Assembly: GCA_017512425.1 (NCBI GenBank)
Contig: JAFWGI010000005.1
Span: 310,001 to 374,000 of the forward strand
DNA from: Hyphomicrobium sp.
GTDB taxonomy: Bacteria; Pseudomonadota; Alphaproteobacteria; Rhizobiales; Hyphomicrobiaceae
Direction of reading: 5' to 3'
DNA: 64,000 bases
This document shows positions 25,327 to 34,671 of the stretch, one piece after another (position 1 is the first letter of the stretch; each line of letters starts with the position of its first letter). The notes beneath the pieces were generated by a model. It did no database searches, was not told the DNA's origin, and saw nothing but the letters and a program-made list of their open reading frames with translations. The translations under genes and the position numbers were made by a program.

Positions 25327-26250
25327 TTACTTCTTTTCGTCGGGCTTTGCTTCAGCAGGCTTGTCGCCTGCGGGCGCCGCCGTGTTCGGTGCGGCTTCGA
25401 GCTGTTTGTTGCGCTCATCGATTGCAGCTTTCAACGCCGGATCGACAAGCTCAATTTTAGATTTTGCGCGAAGTGCGACGGCCGACTGCTGCGCCTTCTG
25501 CAGCAACTGCGACTGGATAATGCGGTCCTTGACGATGTCGAATGCCGGCGGCTGCTTGAAGCGCTTGTCTTCGATCTTGATCAAGTGCCAGCCGAACTGC
25601 GTCTTTACCGGGTCGGAGACGTCGCCTTTATTCAGCTTGAAAACAACCTCTTCAAACTGCGGCACCATTTGACCGTGGCTGAAATAGCCGAGGTTGCCGC
25701 CGTCTTCTTTCGAGCCGGTGTCTTTGGTGTGTTCTTTTGCAAGCGCTGCGAAGTCGCCGCCAGCCTTGATCTTTTCCTTCAGCTCTTTGGCCTTCTCTTC
25801 CGATTCAACCAGGATGTGGCGTGCCGAAACTTCTTCCTCGGGCTTAATTTTTGCCACCTGCTCGTCGTAAATTTTACGAGCGTCCGCGTCGCTTACAGAC
25901 GACTTGATCACTTTCTCGAAGTAGAGCTCGCGCAAGGCGCGGCGCTTCAAGTACTTGAGGCGGTTTTCGAACTCGGCCCCTTGACCAAGCTTGTCGGCGT
26001 CAGCAGCCTCGGCAAACAACTGGTTGTCGATCAGGAATTCGAGCAGCGACATACGCTTCTGCGTTTCCGGCATCGTACCCATGTCGGCGCCAATCTCGCT
26101 GTCGGCAATCGCCAGATCGGATTCGGTGACCGGCTGACCGTTGACGGTTGCAACAACCTTGTCTTCGGCCGACGCCGGAAAGGTCGCGGCTGGCAGAGCG
26201 GCGCTGGCCAGCGCAAGAGACAAGACGGCCTGGGCAAGTCGGATCTTCAC
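25327..26250 (-). CDS. Periplasmic peptidyl-prolyl isomerase (parvulin/PpiC type)
   Basis: The 307-residue protein has a signal peptide (cleavage near PASA-ED), an N-terminal SurA-like helical chaperone region and one parvulin domain (about residues 135-235) with EVSARHILVESEE, GGNLGYFSHGQMVPQFEEVVF and TQFGWHLIKIE. The C-terminal tail is rich in Ala, Pro and Lys. It helps fold exported proteins in the periplasm. It is divergent from secA, whose product delivers its clients. Confidence 0.93.
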   Translation of the reverse strand: MKIRLAQAVLSLALASAALPAATFPASAEDKVVATVNGQPVTESDLAIADSEIGADMGTMPETQKRMSLLEFLIDNQLFAEAADADKLGQGAEFENRLKYLKRRALRELYFEKVIKSSVSDADARKIYDEQVAKIKPEEEVSARHILVESEEKAKELKEKIKAGGDFAALAKEHTKDTGSKEDGGNLGYFSHGQMVPQFEEVVFKLNKGDVSDPVKTQFGWHLIKIEDKRFKQPPAFDIVKDRIIQSQLLQKAQQSAVALRAKSKIELVDPALKAAIDERNKQLEAAPNTAAPAGDKPAEAKPDEKK

Positions 26251-26718
26251 AATAGGCTCCTATTTGCGGAAAAACGTTGCATGTGAGGCGCGGCGGGCCT
26301 GTATGGACCCATGCGGCGTGCGAGGTCGGGCATCACCCGTCCAGCCGGTCCGTTCGCCGCGGCTTTTGCCAGGAAATTCCGTGCCTGGGTAGTCCTCGGC
26401 CAGCCTAAAGCCAAGTTAATATTTGGAGAGGGCATGGGGGCCAGCGCTCATTGCCTCAGAGGCGGCGCAAACCCCATGTTCCATGAGGCAATACATTGAC
26501 ATTCAAGGGGGGCAGTTCTTATGTCTCCGGCCCAGAGGCATCGTGCTGAGGCATATGCCGCCCATGCCGCGTACTGACACTGAAACACAACACTAATCGC
26601 GGCCTGTCCGCGCGTGGCGAACATCCTTCGCTGCGCATTTTTAATGAGCCATACAGGCACCAATCAACACGGACGGCAGAGCGCGCTGCGTCGCCGTCCC
26701 ATTCAGGACGTTTAGAAC
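26251..26718. other. Divergent intergenic region between the isomerase gene and secA
   Basis: No certain gene lies here. It contains a 9-bp inverted repeat, ATTGCCTCA (26450-26458) and TGAGGCAAT (26484-26492), directly before a TTGACA (26496-26501) with a TATGTC-like -10 18 bases on. AAGGGGGG at 26505 precedes an ATG at 26521 that opens an 18-codon frame (MSPAQRHRAEAYAAHAAY). GGCATATGCC at 26550-26559 is a palindrome. If TTGACA is the promoter, secA has a leader of nearly 200 bases; if the short frame is translated, the promoter must be further upstream. Confidence 0.35.
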
Positions 26719-29664
26719 ATGCTATCGCTCGGCGGTCTCGCATCAAAAATTTTCGGCTCTTCAAACGACCGTCGCGTCAAAATTTTCCGGCCCAATGCCG
26801 CGGCGATCAACGCGCTCGAGCCTGAAGTCGAAAAACTCTCCGATGAAGAGCTGCGCGGCCGCACCGAGACGTTCCGGCAGCAGTTGAAAGATGGTGCGTC
26901 GCTCGACGACATCATGGTGCCTGCATTCGCAACGGTCCGCGAGGCGGCGCGGCGTACGCTCGGCCAGCGGCACTTCGATGTGCAGCTGATCGGCGGTATG
27001 GTCTTGCATCAGGGCGACATCGCCGAGATGAAGACCGGCGAAGGTAAAACGCTTGTCGCGACCTTGCCCGTTTATTTGAACGCGCTTGCCGGCAAAGGCG
27101 TTCATGTCGTGACGGTCAACGACTATCTCGCCAAACGCGATAGCGAATGGATGGGACAGGTCTACCGCTTCCTCGGCTTGACGGTTGGCGTCATCATTCA
27201 TGACATGTCGGATGAAGCACGCAAAGAAGCCTACGCCTGTGACGTTACCTACGCGACGAATAACGAACTTGGCTTCGATTACCTGCGCGACAACATGAAG
27301 ATGCGCCAGGACGATATGGTCCAGCGCGGCCATGCCTACGCGATCGTCGACGAAGTCGACTCGATCCTGATCGACGAAGCCCGTACGCCACTGATCATTT
27401 CGGGTCCGCTCGAAGATCGCGCCGATCTCTATCAGTCCGTCGATGAGTTTATGAAGGCGCTGGAGCCGGCTGACTTCGAACTCGATGAAAAGCAGCGTCA
27501 GGTGTCTCTGACCGATGCCGGTAACGAGAAGATGGAGAAGCTCCTCAACGCCGCCGGCGTGATGAAGGGCTCGCTGTACGACATCGATAACGTGACGCTG
27601 GTCCACCACGTCAATCAGGCGCTGAAGGCGCACAAGCTATTCCAGCGTGACAAAGATTACATCGTCAAGGGTGGCCAGGTCGTCATCATCGACGAGTTTA
27701 CGGGCCGCATGATGCCGGGACGCCGGTATTCGGAAGGCCTCCACCAGGCGCTCGAGGCCAAGGAACACGTCGAGATCCAGCCCGAGAACCAGACGCTCGC
27801 ATCGATCACGTTCCAGAACTACTTCCGCCTGTACAAGAAGCTCGCAGGCATGACGGGTACGGCGCTGACCGAAGCCAGCGAGTTCATGGATATCTACGGG
27901 CTCGACGTCATCGAAGTGCCGACGAACATGGGCGTTAGCCGCGTCGATGAAGACGACGAAATCTATCGCACGCAAAAGGAAAAGCTCGCCGCCATCGTGA
28001 TTTCGATTGCGGACGCCAAGAGCCGCAATCAGCCGATCCTCGTCGGCACGACATCGATCGAGAAATCAGAACAGCTTTCGGAAATGCTGAAGGATGCGTC
28101 CTACATCCGAGGTCTCGGCAAATCGCTGGTCGATCAAGCCGCAGCTTTGAAGCCTGGCAAGGAAGAGGATCTTCGCAAGCATTTTACCGAAACGGGAGAG
28201 TCGTTGATCAAGCTTGCCGACAGCGCGAAGGGCAAGGCCGATCCGATCGCGCATCAGGTGTTGAACGCGCGCTATCATGAACAGGAAGCCAGCATCGTCG
28301 CGCAGGCAGGCGTGCCCGGCGCTGTCACGATTGCAACCAACATGGCCGGTCGTGGTACAGACATTCAGCTCGGTGGCAACGCCGAGTATCGCCTGAAGGA
28401 TTGGGTGGCCGAGAAAACCGAAGCCGGTTCGCCGCCGTCTGACGACGACAAGAAGAAGCAGCGCGAGGCCATCATTGCCGACATCGCCGTCAAAAAGCAG
28501 CAGGCGCTTGAAGCCGGTGGCTTGTACGTTCTGGCGACCGAGCGCCATGAAAGCCGCCGTATCGACAATCAGTTGCGTGGCCGTTCTGGCCGCCAGGGCG
28601 ACCCGGGCCGCTCGAAGTTCTATCTCGCACTCGACGACGACCTCATGCGCATCTTCGGCTCGGAGCGCATGGACAAGGTTCTGCAGACGCTTGGTCTCAA
28701 AGAAGGCGAAGCGATCACGCATCCTTGGATGAATAAGTCGCTGGAGACGGCGCAGAAAAAAGTCGAGCAGCGTAACTTCGATATCCGTAAGCAGATCCTG
28801 AAATACGACGACGTCATGAATGACCAGCGCAAGGTCATCTTCGAGCAGCGCCTCGATATCATGGGCCAGGAGGACGTGTCGGAAGTCGTCAACGACTTGC
28901 GTCATCAGCTGATCAACGAAATCGTCACGCAGCACATTCCACCGACCGCTTACGCGGAGCAGTGGAATACCGAGGGTCTGAAGCAGCAGGTTGGCGAAAT
29001 CTTCGGACTTGATCTTCCGATCGCCGATTGGGCAGCGGAAGAAGGTATCGCGGACGAAGAGATCCGTGAGCGCCTCGTGAACGCGACCAACGCGCAGGCG
29101 GAAGCGAAAGCCAAGGAACTCGGGCCGGAACTCTACGGCCAGATCGAAAAGATGGTGCTGCTACAGACGCTCGACCACCTCTGGCGCGAGCATCTCGTAA
29201 CGCTTGAGCACTTGCGTCAGGTTATCGGCTTCCGCGCTTACGGCCAACGCGATCCACTGAACGAATACAAGAGCGAAGCCTTCGTGTTGTTTGAAAACAT
29301 GCTCGGCAAATTGCGTGAGAATGTGACCGGCCAGTTGATGCACGTCGAACTGGCGCCGCCGGAAGACCAGCCGGCGTTGCAGCCGGTCGAATTGCCGCCG
29401 ATGGAAGCGCACCACATCAACGCGACGACCGGTTACGACGAATTCGATCCGGAGCTTGCGGCAGCCGACGCAGCGATTGCGGGCGCACGTGCACGCCGCA
29501 TGGCACCGCCGGAACCGGAAAAGCGCGCGCCACTGCAGGTGCGTAAATCGGATGCTGGGATTGATCCTAACGATTCTGCGACATGGGGCCGTGTCGCGCG
29601 CAATGCTCCGTGCCCATGCGGATCGGGCAAGAAGTACAAGCACTGTCACGGCAAGATGGATTGA
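26719..29664 (+). CDS. secA: Preprotein translocase ATPase SecA
   Basis: The 981-residue protein drives export through SecYEG. NBD1 has Walker [15 protein letters not shown] (about residues 100-115) and the DEAD-like [16 protein letters not shown]2 has [22 protein letters not shown] and the [21 protein letters not shown] motif. The helical scaffold follows, and the C terminus ends in the zinc site [17 protein letters not shown]. The length is on the long side for the family because of an insertion in NBD2 (around residues 470-510), common in alphaproteobacteria. It is followed by a strong terminator. Confidence 0.98.
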   Translation: MLSLGGLASKIFGSSNDRRVKIFRPNAAAINALEPEVEKLSDEELRGRTETFRQQLKDGASLDDIMVPAFATVREAARRTLGQRHFDVQLIGGMVLHQGDIAEMKTGEGKTLVATLPVYLNALAGKGVHVVTVNDYLAKRDSEWMGQVYRFLGLTVGVIIHDMSDEARKEAYACDVTYATNNELGFDYLRDNMKMRQDDMVQRGHAYAIVDEVDSILIDEARTPLIISGPLEDRADLYQSVDEFMKALEPADFELDEKQRQVSLTDAGNEKMEKLLNAAGVMKGSLYDIDNVTLVHHVNQALKAHKLFQRDKDYIVKGGQVVIIDEFTGRMMPGRRYSEGLHQALEAKEHVEIQPENQTLASITFQNYFRLYKKLAGMTGTALTEASEFMDIYGLDVIEVPTNMGVSRVDEDDEIYRTQKEKLAAIVISIADAKSRNQPILVGTTSIEKSEQLSEMLKDASYIRGLGKSLVDQAAALKPGKEEDLRKHFTETGESLIKLADSAKGKADPIAHQVLNARYHEQEASIVAQAGVPGAVTIATNMAGRGTDIQLGGNAEYRLKDWVAEKTEAGSPPSDDDKKKQREAIIADIAVKKQQALEAGGLYVLATERHESRRIDNQLRGRSGRQGDPGRSKFYLALDDDLMRIFGSERMDKVLQTLGLKEGEAITHPWMNKSLETAQKKVEQRNFDIRKQILKYDDVMNDQRKVIFEQRLDIMGQEDVSEVVNDLRHQLINEIVTQHIPPTAYAEQWNTEGLKQQVGEIFGLDLPIADWAAEEGIADEEIRERLVNATNAQAEAKAKELGPELYGQIEKMVLLQTLDHLWREHLVTLEHLRQVIGFRAYGQRDPLNEYKSEAFVLFENMLGKLRENVTGQLMHVELAPPEDQPALQPVELPPMEAHHINATTGYDEFDPELAAADAAIAGARARRMAPPEPEKRAPLQVRKSDAGIDPNDSATWGRVARNAPCPCGSGKKYKHCHGKMD

Positions 29665-29700
29665 CGCGACGCTGCGCGCGTTCCGTTTCTAGCGACCTAA

Positions 29701-29738
29701 ACAAAAAGCCCGGCGCTGTGATGCGCCGGGCTTTTTGT
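29701..29738. terminator. Bidirectional terminator between secA and the UPF0114 gene
   Basis: ACAAAAAGCCCGGCGC (29701-29716) pairs perfectly with GCGCCGGGCTTTTTGT (29723-29738) around a six-base loop. Each strand has a GC-rich stem followed by a T-run, so it can stop transcription from both convergent genes. Confidence 0.92.
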
Positions 29739-29756
29739 TTGCGAGGATCGCCGAGT

Positions 29757-30320
29757 TCAGTGGCCGTCTTTGCTCGTGTCGCTGGACGGACTGTGTCCAC
29801 CGGCGATGCGATCCGACAGCGCCAGTAGCACACTCGAGATGACAAAGACGATGTGGATGACGACAAGCCAAAAGATTACGCGCTCGTTCTCGGGCGTGAC
29901 GGACTTCAGCGACATGAACTGCTTCAAAAGTTGCACGGCCGAAATCGCGACAATGGACGAGAGCATTTTGAGTTTCAGCGCGCTGAAATCAATCGTTCCC
30001 ATCCACTCGGGCCAGTCCCTATGCGAGCTGTGATCAATCTTGGAGACGAAATTCTCATACCCTGAGAAAATCACGATGATCAGCAGTGACCCAGTCAGCG
30101 CGAGATCGACCAGTGTCAGAATGCCGAGAATAGTATCGGACTCGGTCAGCGTGAACGCGTGCAGCGCTAGATGTCCAAGCTCCATGACGAACTTGATCAG
30201 CAGCACAAACAGCGACAACGCCAAGCCGAAGTAGAACGGCGCCAGCAACCAGCGGGAGGCAAACAGCATCTGTTCCAGCGTGTGCTCAAATTTGCCTGCT
30301 GGAGAATTTCGGTCGGCCAT
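29757..30320 (-). CDS. UPF0114 (YqhA) family inner-membrane protein
   Basis: The 187-residue protein has four predicted membrane helices, at about residues 22-45, 65-85, 110-135 and 145-165. It matches the UPF0114/TIGR00645 family: FEHTLEQMLFASRWLLAPFYFGL at the start and the SGYENFVSKID loop. The function of the family is unknown. It stands alone, convergent with secA across a shared terminator. Confidence 0.9.
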   Translation of the reverse strand: MADRNSPAGKFEHTLEQMLFASRWLLAPFYFGLALSLFVLLIKFVMELGHLALHAFTLTESDTILGILTLVDLALTGSLLIIVIFSGYENFVSKIDHSSHRDWPEWMGTIDFSALKLKMLSSIVAISAVQLLKQFMSLKSVTPENERVIFWLVVIHIVFVISSVLLALSDRIAGGHSPSSDTSKDGH

Positions 30321-30460
30321 GCCTGTGCGCTCCGGTGATGGATGAGGTTTCGATAGCCTCTAACGCATGAACGCGCGATCCAGCAAGACGCTAGGACGCA
30401 ATGCCCTACGGGCTTGATGTTCGAAGTTTCTGCACTAGCACGCTGAACCCGCGCTGGGCA

Positions 30461-31525
30461 TCAGCCCGGTGGTCGCGCCGCGGCTTCCGTCAAAGCCCGG
30501 TCGAGCGCCGAGGGCTGCGATGCGGACCCGTTGATTTTTCTGAGGTCGGGCGGTGGGAGATCGCGCAGCCATTCGTCCTGTTCGCGGATGCCGCTGAGGG
30601 TCGGCGGACACGCCTGCAGCCCGCCAGCTTGCGTTGCGTGCTCGACCGGCTGAATTTGATACCGTCCCTCGCAGACGTTGACTGCGAATAGCTTGTGCGT
30701 CTTTTCGAATGCGTCGTAGCCCTGCTTCAGGTTTGCCCAGAATCCAGCCCACGGGCTTTCGGCATGTTCCTTCATCCGTTCATCGGTCATGCGGAACGGG
30801 AACACGTGCACTGGCACATACTGTTGACCGCTCTCGATAGCAGCGGTCGTCAGGTTATGAATTTCATCCATGACGGGATTGGTCATGGCAAAGCAGCCGA
30901 CCGACGAGCAGCCGCCGTGAATCAAGATGTTGTCGCCGGTGCGCGCCATCGATTGGTCGAAGATATTCGGAAAGCCTAGATTGAGAGAACGCGGCCAGCG
31001 TCCAACGTGGCGCGACAATGCGCGGTCGACCGCATAGAAGCCCTCAGGCGCCTGCTTGTCACCGTCACGCATTTTAGGCCCGAGCGAACCGGACCAGTGG
31101 CAAATTGGGTAGGTTGCAAATAGCGCGAAAACGCCGTCCTCTTCCTTCCAAATCTCAAGTTCAGATTCACTTTTGAAAACGCGAATGAGAATTGGCGTCG
31201 TCAGCGACATGCCCTTGCCGCGCAGGCGATCGTTGAAGTCGGCGATGTTCGGCGTGTTCGGAAGCGGCAACAGTCCGGCTGCGGCGGCGCGCTGGCGTTC
31301 AACGCGGTCGGCGGCCACGTCTTTCAATTCGATGACGAGCGCCGACGCTGGCATTACGGCATGCAGAACAAGCGCGCCCGCTGCTATGAACGCGCGCTGA
31401 AGTCCGCTTTGCCATATCCATGCGCGCCGCATGCGTCGCCGTTCCCTTCGCGTCTTGCCGGCCGGATCATAAGGTCTTGACCAGCGAATTCGAAGCACCT
31501 TTGACCGCTTCGATGACGAAGACAT
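30461..31525 (-). CDS. YafK/DpaA-type YkuD-domain protein, copy 1
   Basis: About 354 residues from ATG 31525; a TTG at 31579 and an ATG at 31432 are alternative starts, the latter just before a signal-like stretch. The YkuD domain has the catalytic His203 and Cys211 in HGGCSSVGCFAMT, and YPICHWSGSLGPK and PVHVFPFRM match the YafK branch rather than cross-linking L,D-transpeptidases. E. coli YafK (DpaA/LdtF) cuts the bond between peptidoglycan diaminopimelate and Braun lipoprotein. The C-terminal extension of about 80 residues is specific to this copy. Last of three tandem paralogues. Confidence 0.88.
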   Translation of the reverse strand: MSSSSKRSKVLRIRWSRPYDPAGKTRRERRRMRRAWIWQSGLQRAFIAAGALVLHAVMPASALVIELKDVAADRVERQRAAAAGLLPLPNTPNIADFNDRLRGKGMSLTTPILIRVFKSESELEIWKEEDGVFALFATYPICHWSGSLGPKMRDGDKQAPEGFYAVDRALSRHVGRWPRSLNLGFPNIFDQSMARTGDNILIHGGCSSVGCFAMTNPVMDEIHNLTTAAIESGQQYVPVHVFPFRMTDERMKEHAESPWAGFWANLKQGYDAFEKTHKLFAVNVCEGRYQIQPVEHATQAGGLQACPPTLSGIREQDEWLRDLPPPDLRKINGSASQPSALDRALTEAAARPPG

Positions 31526-31541
31526 AACACGCTGAATTTGT

Positions 31542-32438
31542 TCAGCTCTTGTCCGAATTTTGCCTGCAGTTGTTTTCAATACCGCCGTCGCCGTTCGGAT
31601 ACACCCCGGCCGGAGAAAAGCGATAGCCGCGATCGCAGACAGTTACGCGCGGCGGCAGCGCACTCGCTTCGAACAGATCATTGCCGGCTTTGAGCGACGA
31701 CCAGAAGGCGTGGTTTGGATGCGTTTCGTAGGTCTTCAAGGCGTCGCCGCTAAGGCGAAACGGATAGATCTGGACCTGGAATCGGCGCTGGCCGCCCGAA
31801 AACGCAGCTGTAACGAGCCGCCAGATTTCGCCCATCTGCGCGTCTGTCATCGCAAAGCACCCGATGGACGCGCAGGCCCCGTGGACCATGATTAGCGAGC
31901 CGGTGCGGCCGAGCCCGGCGTCGAAGACATTCGGATAGCCGACGTTGAATGACCGGTAGTACTGGCTATTCGGATTGAGCGCCTTAGCGTCGACCGAATA
32001 GAATCCTTCCGGCGCCTGGCCGTCGCCTTCTCGCAGCTTGGGGCCGAGCGTGCCGGACCAACGGCAAATCGGATAGGTCACGAAGCGCTGGAAGACGCCA
32101 TCGCCTTTCATCCAGAGTTCTAGCTCGAACTCCTTCTTGAAAATGCGAATGAGGATCGGCGCACCTTCCTTGAGGCCGCGCTCCGTCAGCCGCGCGTCTA
32201 AACGCGTCGTGTCCGGCGCGCCAGGCAGCGGAAAGCCCGCCGTTGCCATCGCAAGACGCTCGGCGCGCTCGATCGCAATGACTTCCTCGTCGCTCAGAAC
32301 AAATTTCAGATGCGGCAGCGCGAGGTATGCCGCAACCGCGAGCAAAGCGAGAAACGTCAGAAAGCTCAGAAACCGCAGCAACCGCTGTTTGCGCCTCGGC
32401 TTTGTTGGCGGAGCACTGTCGGGGCTGCCCGGCCTCAC
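31542..32438 (-). CDS. YafK/DpaA-type YkuD-domain protein, copy 2
   Basis: The 298-residue protein is anchored by one N-terminal membrane helix (residues about 21-41) after a basic cytoplasmic tail (KPRRKQRLLR). The YkuD domain carries His186 and Cys194 in HGACASIGCFAMT, and YPICRWSGTLGPK and QIYPFRL are as in YafK. It starts four bases inside copy 3 (ATGA), so translation is coupled. It keeps a transmembrane anchor while copy 3 is a lipoprotein, so the paralogues probably act at different faces of the periplasm. Confidence 0.9.
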   Translation of the reverse strand: MRPGSPDSAPPTKPRRKQRLLRFLSFLTFLALLAVAAYLALPHLKFVLSDEEVIAIERAERLAMATAGFPLPGAPDTTRLDARLTERGLKEGAPILIRIFKKEFELELWMKGDGVFQRFVTYPICRWSGTLGPKLREGDGQAPEGFYSVDAKALNPNSQYYRSFNVGYPNVFDAGLGRTGSLIMVHGACASIGCFAMTDAQMGEIWRLVTAAFSGGQRRFQVQIYPFRLSGDALKTYETHPNHAFWSSLKAGNDLFEASALPPRVTVCDRGYRFSPAGVYPNGDGGIENNCRQNSDKS

Positions 32439-33382
32439 TGCGCGGCGCCAGATGTCACTGAAGCGGGGATGGTACCTGTCGTACCAGCATTCTGGGCGGC
32501 CTTGGCGGCATTGATTTCGGCCAGCGACGGCTCGACCTCGGTGCTGACCAAGCCTTTCAGCTTATTGCCCGTTGCGACCGTTTCGGGAGCTTCCGGCAGG
32601 GGTGTGAACGCTGCCATGACCGGGCGCTGCATGATCGGGCAGGCGCCATCCGGATCTGGACGGCTCTGCGGGATCGCGTTGACGACGTAGCGTTGTTCGC
32701 AGACGGCTATGCTTGGCGGCACGCGATACTTTTCAAAATGATCGTAGCCCTGTTTCAGTGTTTTCCAGAAGCCGTACCACTTATGCGTCTTCATTTGCGC
32801 CATGCGCGCATCCGTCATGCGGAACGGGAAGGCATGCAACGGAAAGCTCGGATGTCCGGCTTTAAGGGACTCGCGCGTGACGCCGTAAATTTCTTCCATC
32901 AAGGCATCCGTCATGGCGTAGCACCCGGCCGACCGGCATTTGCCGTGGACCATGACGGAATCGCCGGTTCGGCCAAGGGAGCGGTCGTAACTGTTCGGAT
33001 AGCCGAGGTTGAACGATAGATAGAACTGCGAGTTCGGGTTCATCAGCGTCGGCGTTATGGTGTAGAAACCTTCAGGCGCCTGTCTATCGCCCCGCTTCAG
33101 CTTGGGTCCGAGCTCGCCAGACCAATTGCAGATTGGGTACGTCTTGAAGTGGTAGAAGTGACCGTCGTCGCGCTGCTTCCAAATTTCAAGTTCGGATTCT
33201 TCTTTGAAGACGCGCACGAAGACCGGTGATCCCGGCTGCATGCCTTTCGTCGCCAGAAGATCGAGCGTCTCTTTGCCGAGTGGCACTTCCGACGGCGCCG
33301 GGATGACAGGCGCATTTGAGCATGCCGCAAGCAAAAGCCCGGCGCACAATGCCGCTCCGAATGTCCGCCATCCCCGCCCCAT
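32435..33382 (-). CDS. YafK/DpaA-type YkuD-domain lipoprotein, copy 3
   Basis: The 315-residue product has a lipoprotein signal with lipobox LLAAC at Cys21, followed by SNAP, which should allow transport to the outer membrane. The YkuD domain has His146 and Cys154 in HGKCRSAGCYAMT. It is the copy most like E. coli YafK in layout: PVFVRVFKEESELEIW, YPICNWSGELGPK, LGYPNSYDR and HAFPFRMTDARM. It is the first gene of the three-gene run. Likely acts on peptidoglycan-linked proteins; whether it cuts or makes such links is unknown. Confidence 0.92.
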   Translation of the reverse strand: MGRGWRTFGAALCAGLLLAACSNAPVIPAPSEVPLGKETLDLLATKGMQPGSPVFVRVFKEESELEIWKQRDDGHFYHFKTYPICNWSGELGPKLKRGDRQAPEGFYTITPTLMNPNSQFYLSFNLGYPNSYDRSLGRTGDSVMVHGKCRSAGCYAMTDALMEEIYGVTRESLKAGHPSFPLHAFPFRMTDARMAQMKTHKWYGFWKTLKQGYDHFEKYRVPPSIAVCEQRYVVNAIPQSRPDPDGACPIMQRPVMAAFTPLPEAPETVATGNKLKGLVSTEVEPSLAEINAAKAAQNAGTTGTIPASVTSGAAQ

Positions 33383-33545
33383 GCAACCCGTTCCGTCTTT
33401 CGGTTGCCGCGCTACTGGCGGCTGACTTCATTCGAGACGCAAACGCTAAGCCTTGGACTTGTCTTTCGTTTTTGCGGCTGCCGCGAGGCTCGTGTCAAGC
33501 CAGCAAAGGCCAACATTACGGCCTGAGCACGGCTTAAATCGCACT

Positions 33546-34511
33546 CTAGCGGCCAATTTTCAGGAACCGCTCGTGGCGTTGCTTGCGGACATCTTCCGGA
33601 GACTTGCCCTCGAACTCGGCAAGCGCGCGCGCAATCGCGTTTCCGGTCGAGATGATCACACTGTCGCGGTCGCGGTGCGCGCCACCGACCGGCTCCTTAA
33701 TGATGACGTCGATGACGCCAAGCTGATCGAGGTCTTGCGCCGTGATCTTCATGTTGGTCGCAGCTTCTTCTTTCTTGTTGGCATCGCGCCAGATGATCGA
33801 CGCCGCGCCTTCCGGCGAAATCACGGAGTAGATCGCGTGCTCGAGCATCAGGATACGGTTCGCCGTCGCAATCGCGATGGCGCCGCCCGAGCCTCCTTCG
33901 CCAACGACCACCGCAACGATCGGCACGCCGAGTTTCAAGCAGCAGTCTGTTGAGCGGGCGATGGCTTCTGCTTGTCCGCGCTCTTCGGCGCCGATACCGG
34001 GATATGCGCCGGGCGTGTCAACGAATGTGATGACCGGAAGGTTGAAGCGATCGGCCATTTCCATCAGACGGACGGCCTTGCGATAGCCTTCCGGCTTCGC
34101 CATGCCGAAATTGTGCTTGAGGCGGCTTTCGGTATCCGACCCTTTTTCGTGGCCCATGATCATTACGGGACGGCCGCGGAACCGGCCGACGCCGGCGACG
34201 ATGGCTTCGTCTTCGGCGAAATAGCGATCGCCAGCGAGCGGCGTAAAGTCTTCGATCAGGCTCGCGACGAATTCGAGGCAGTGCGGACGCTCAGGATGAC
34301 GCGCAATCAGCGTCTTCTGCCACGGCGTCAACTTGTTGTACGTGTCGATCAGAAGCGTCTTCGCCTTCTGCTCGAGCTTCGTGATCTCGTCGGCGATCTG
34401 TGGACCCTTGCCGTCCTTGTACAGCGCTTTCAACTCGACGATCTTGTTTTCGAGTTCCAAAATCGGCTTCTCGAAGTCGAGGTATGTGCGAAGGGCAGTG
34501 GCAGCGCTCAC
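33546..34511 (-). CDS. accA: Acetyl-CoA carboxylase carboxyltransferase alpha subunit
   Basis: The 321-residue protein is full length for AccA. It starts with the helical YLDFEKPILELENKI and has the family motifs GRFRGRPVMIMGHEKG, FVDTPGAYPGIGAEERGQAEAIA and GGSGGAIAIATANRILMLEHAIYSVISPEG. With AccD it moves carboxyl from biotin to acetyl-CoA, the first step of fatty acid synthesis. This step consumes the biotin made by the operon at 12-17 kb. Confidence 0.97.
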   Translation of the reverse strand: MSAATALRTYLDFEKPILELENKIVELKALYKDGKGPQIADEITKLEQKAKTLLIDTYNKLTPWQKTLIARHPERPHCLEFVASLIEDFTPLAGDRYFAEDEAIVAGVGRFRGRPVMIMGHEKGSDTESRLKHNFGMAKPEGYRKAVRLMEMADRFNLPVITFVDTPGAYPGIGAEERGQAEAIARSTDCCLKLGVPIVAVVVGEGGSGGAIAIATANRILMLEHAIYSVISPEGAASIIWRDANKKEEAATNMKITAQDLDQLGVIDVIIKEPVGGAHRDRDSVIISTGNAIARALAEFEGKSPEDVRKQRHERFLKIGR

Positions 34512-34671
34512 GGGCGTAGGCCTTTCGAAATTTCGATTGTCGGAGTGTTTCGGCGGCCGCGGGTGTTATCTGACAAACCGGAGCCCTAACATGGCGTGTT
34601 TTTCGCGTCTTAGGCCGCGCGGTGTCAAGGCGACACGCGCTGTTGTGCTCAACCGGGATGCGCGCTTGCCG

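Noticed and set aside
25303..26286. 327-residue frame on the plus strand opposite the PpiC-type isomerase
   Set aside because: Mirror frame of a certain gene in GC-rich DNA; product is Leu/Arg/Phe-rich with no domain or ribosome binding site.
26761..28935. Two frames of about 290 residues on the minus strand within secA
   Set aside because: Antisense to a fully conserved secA; no family signature.
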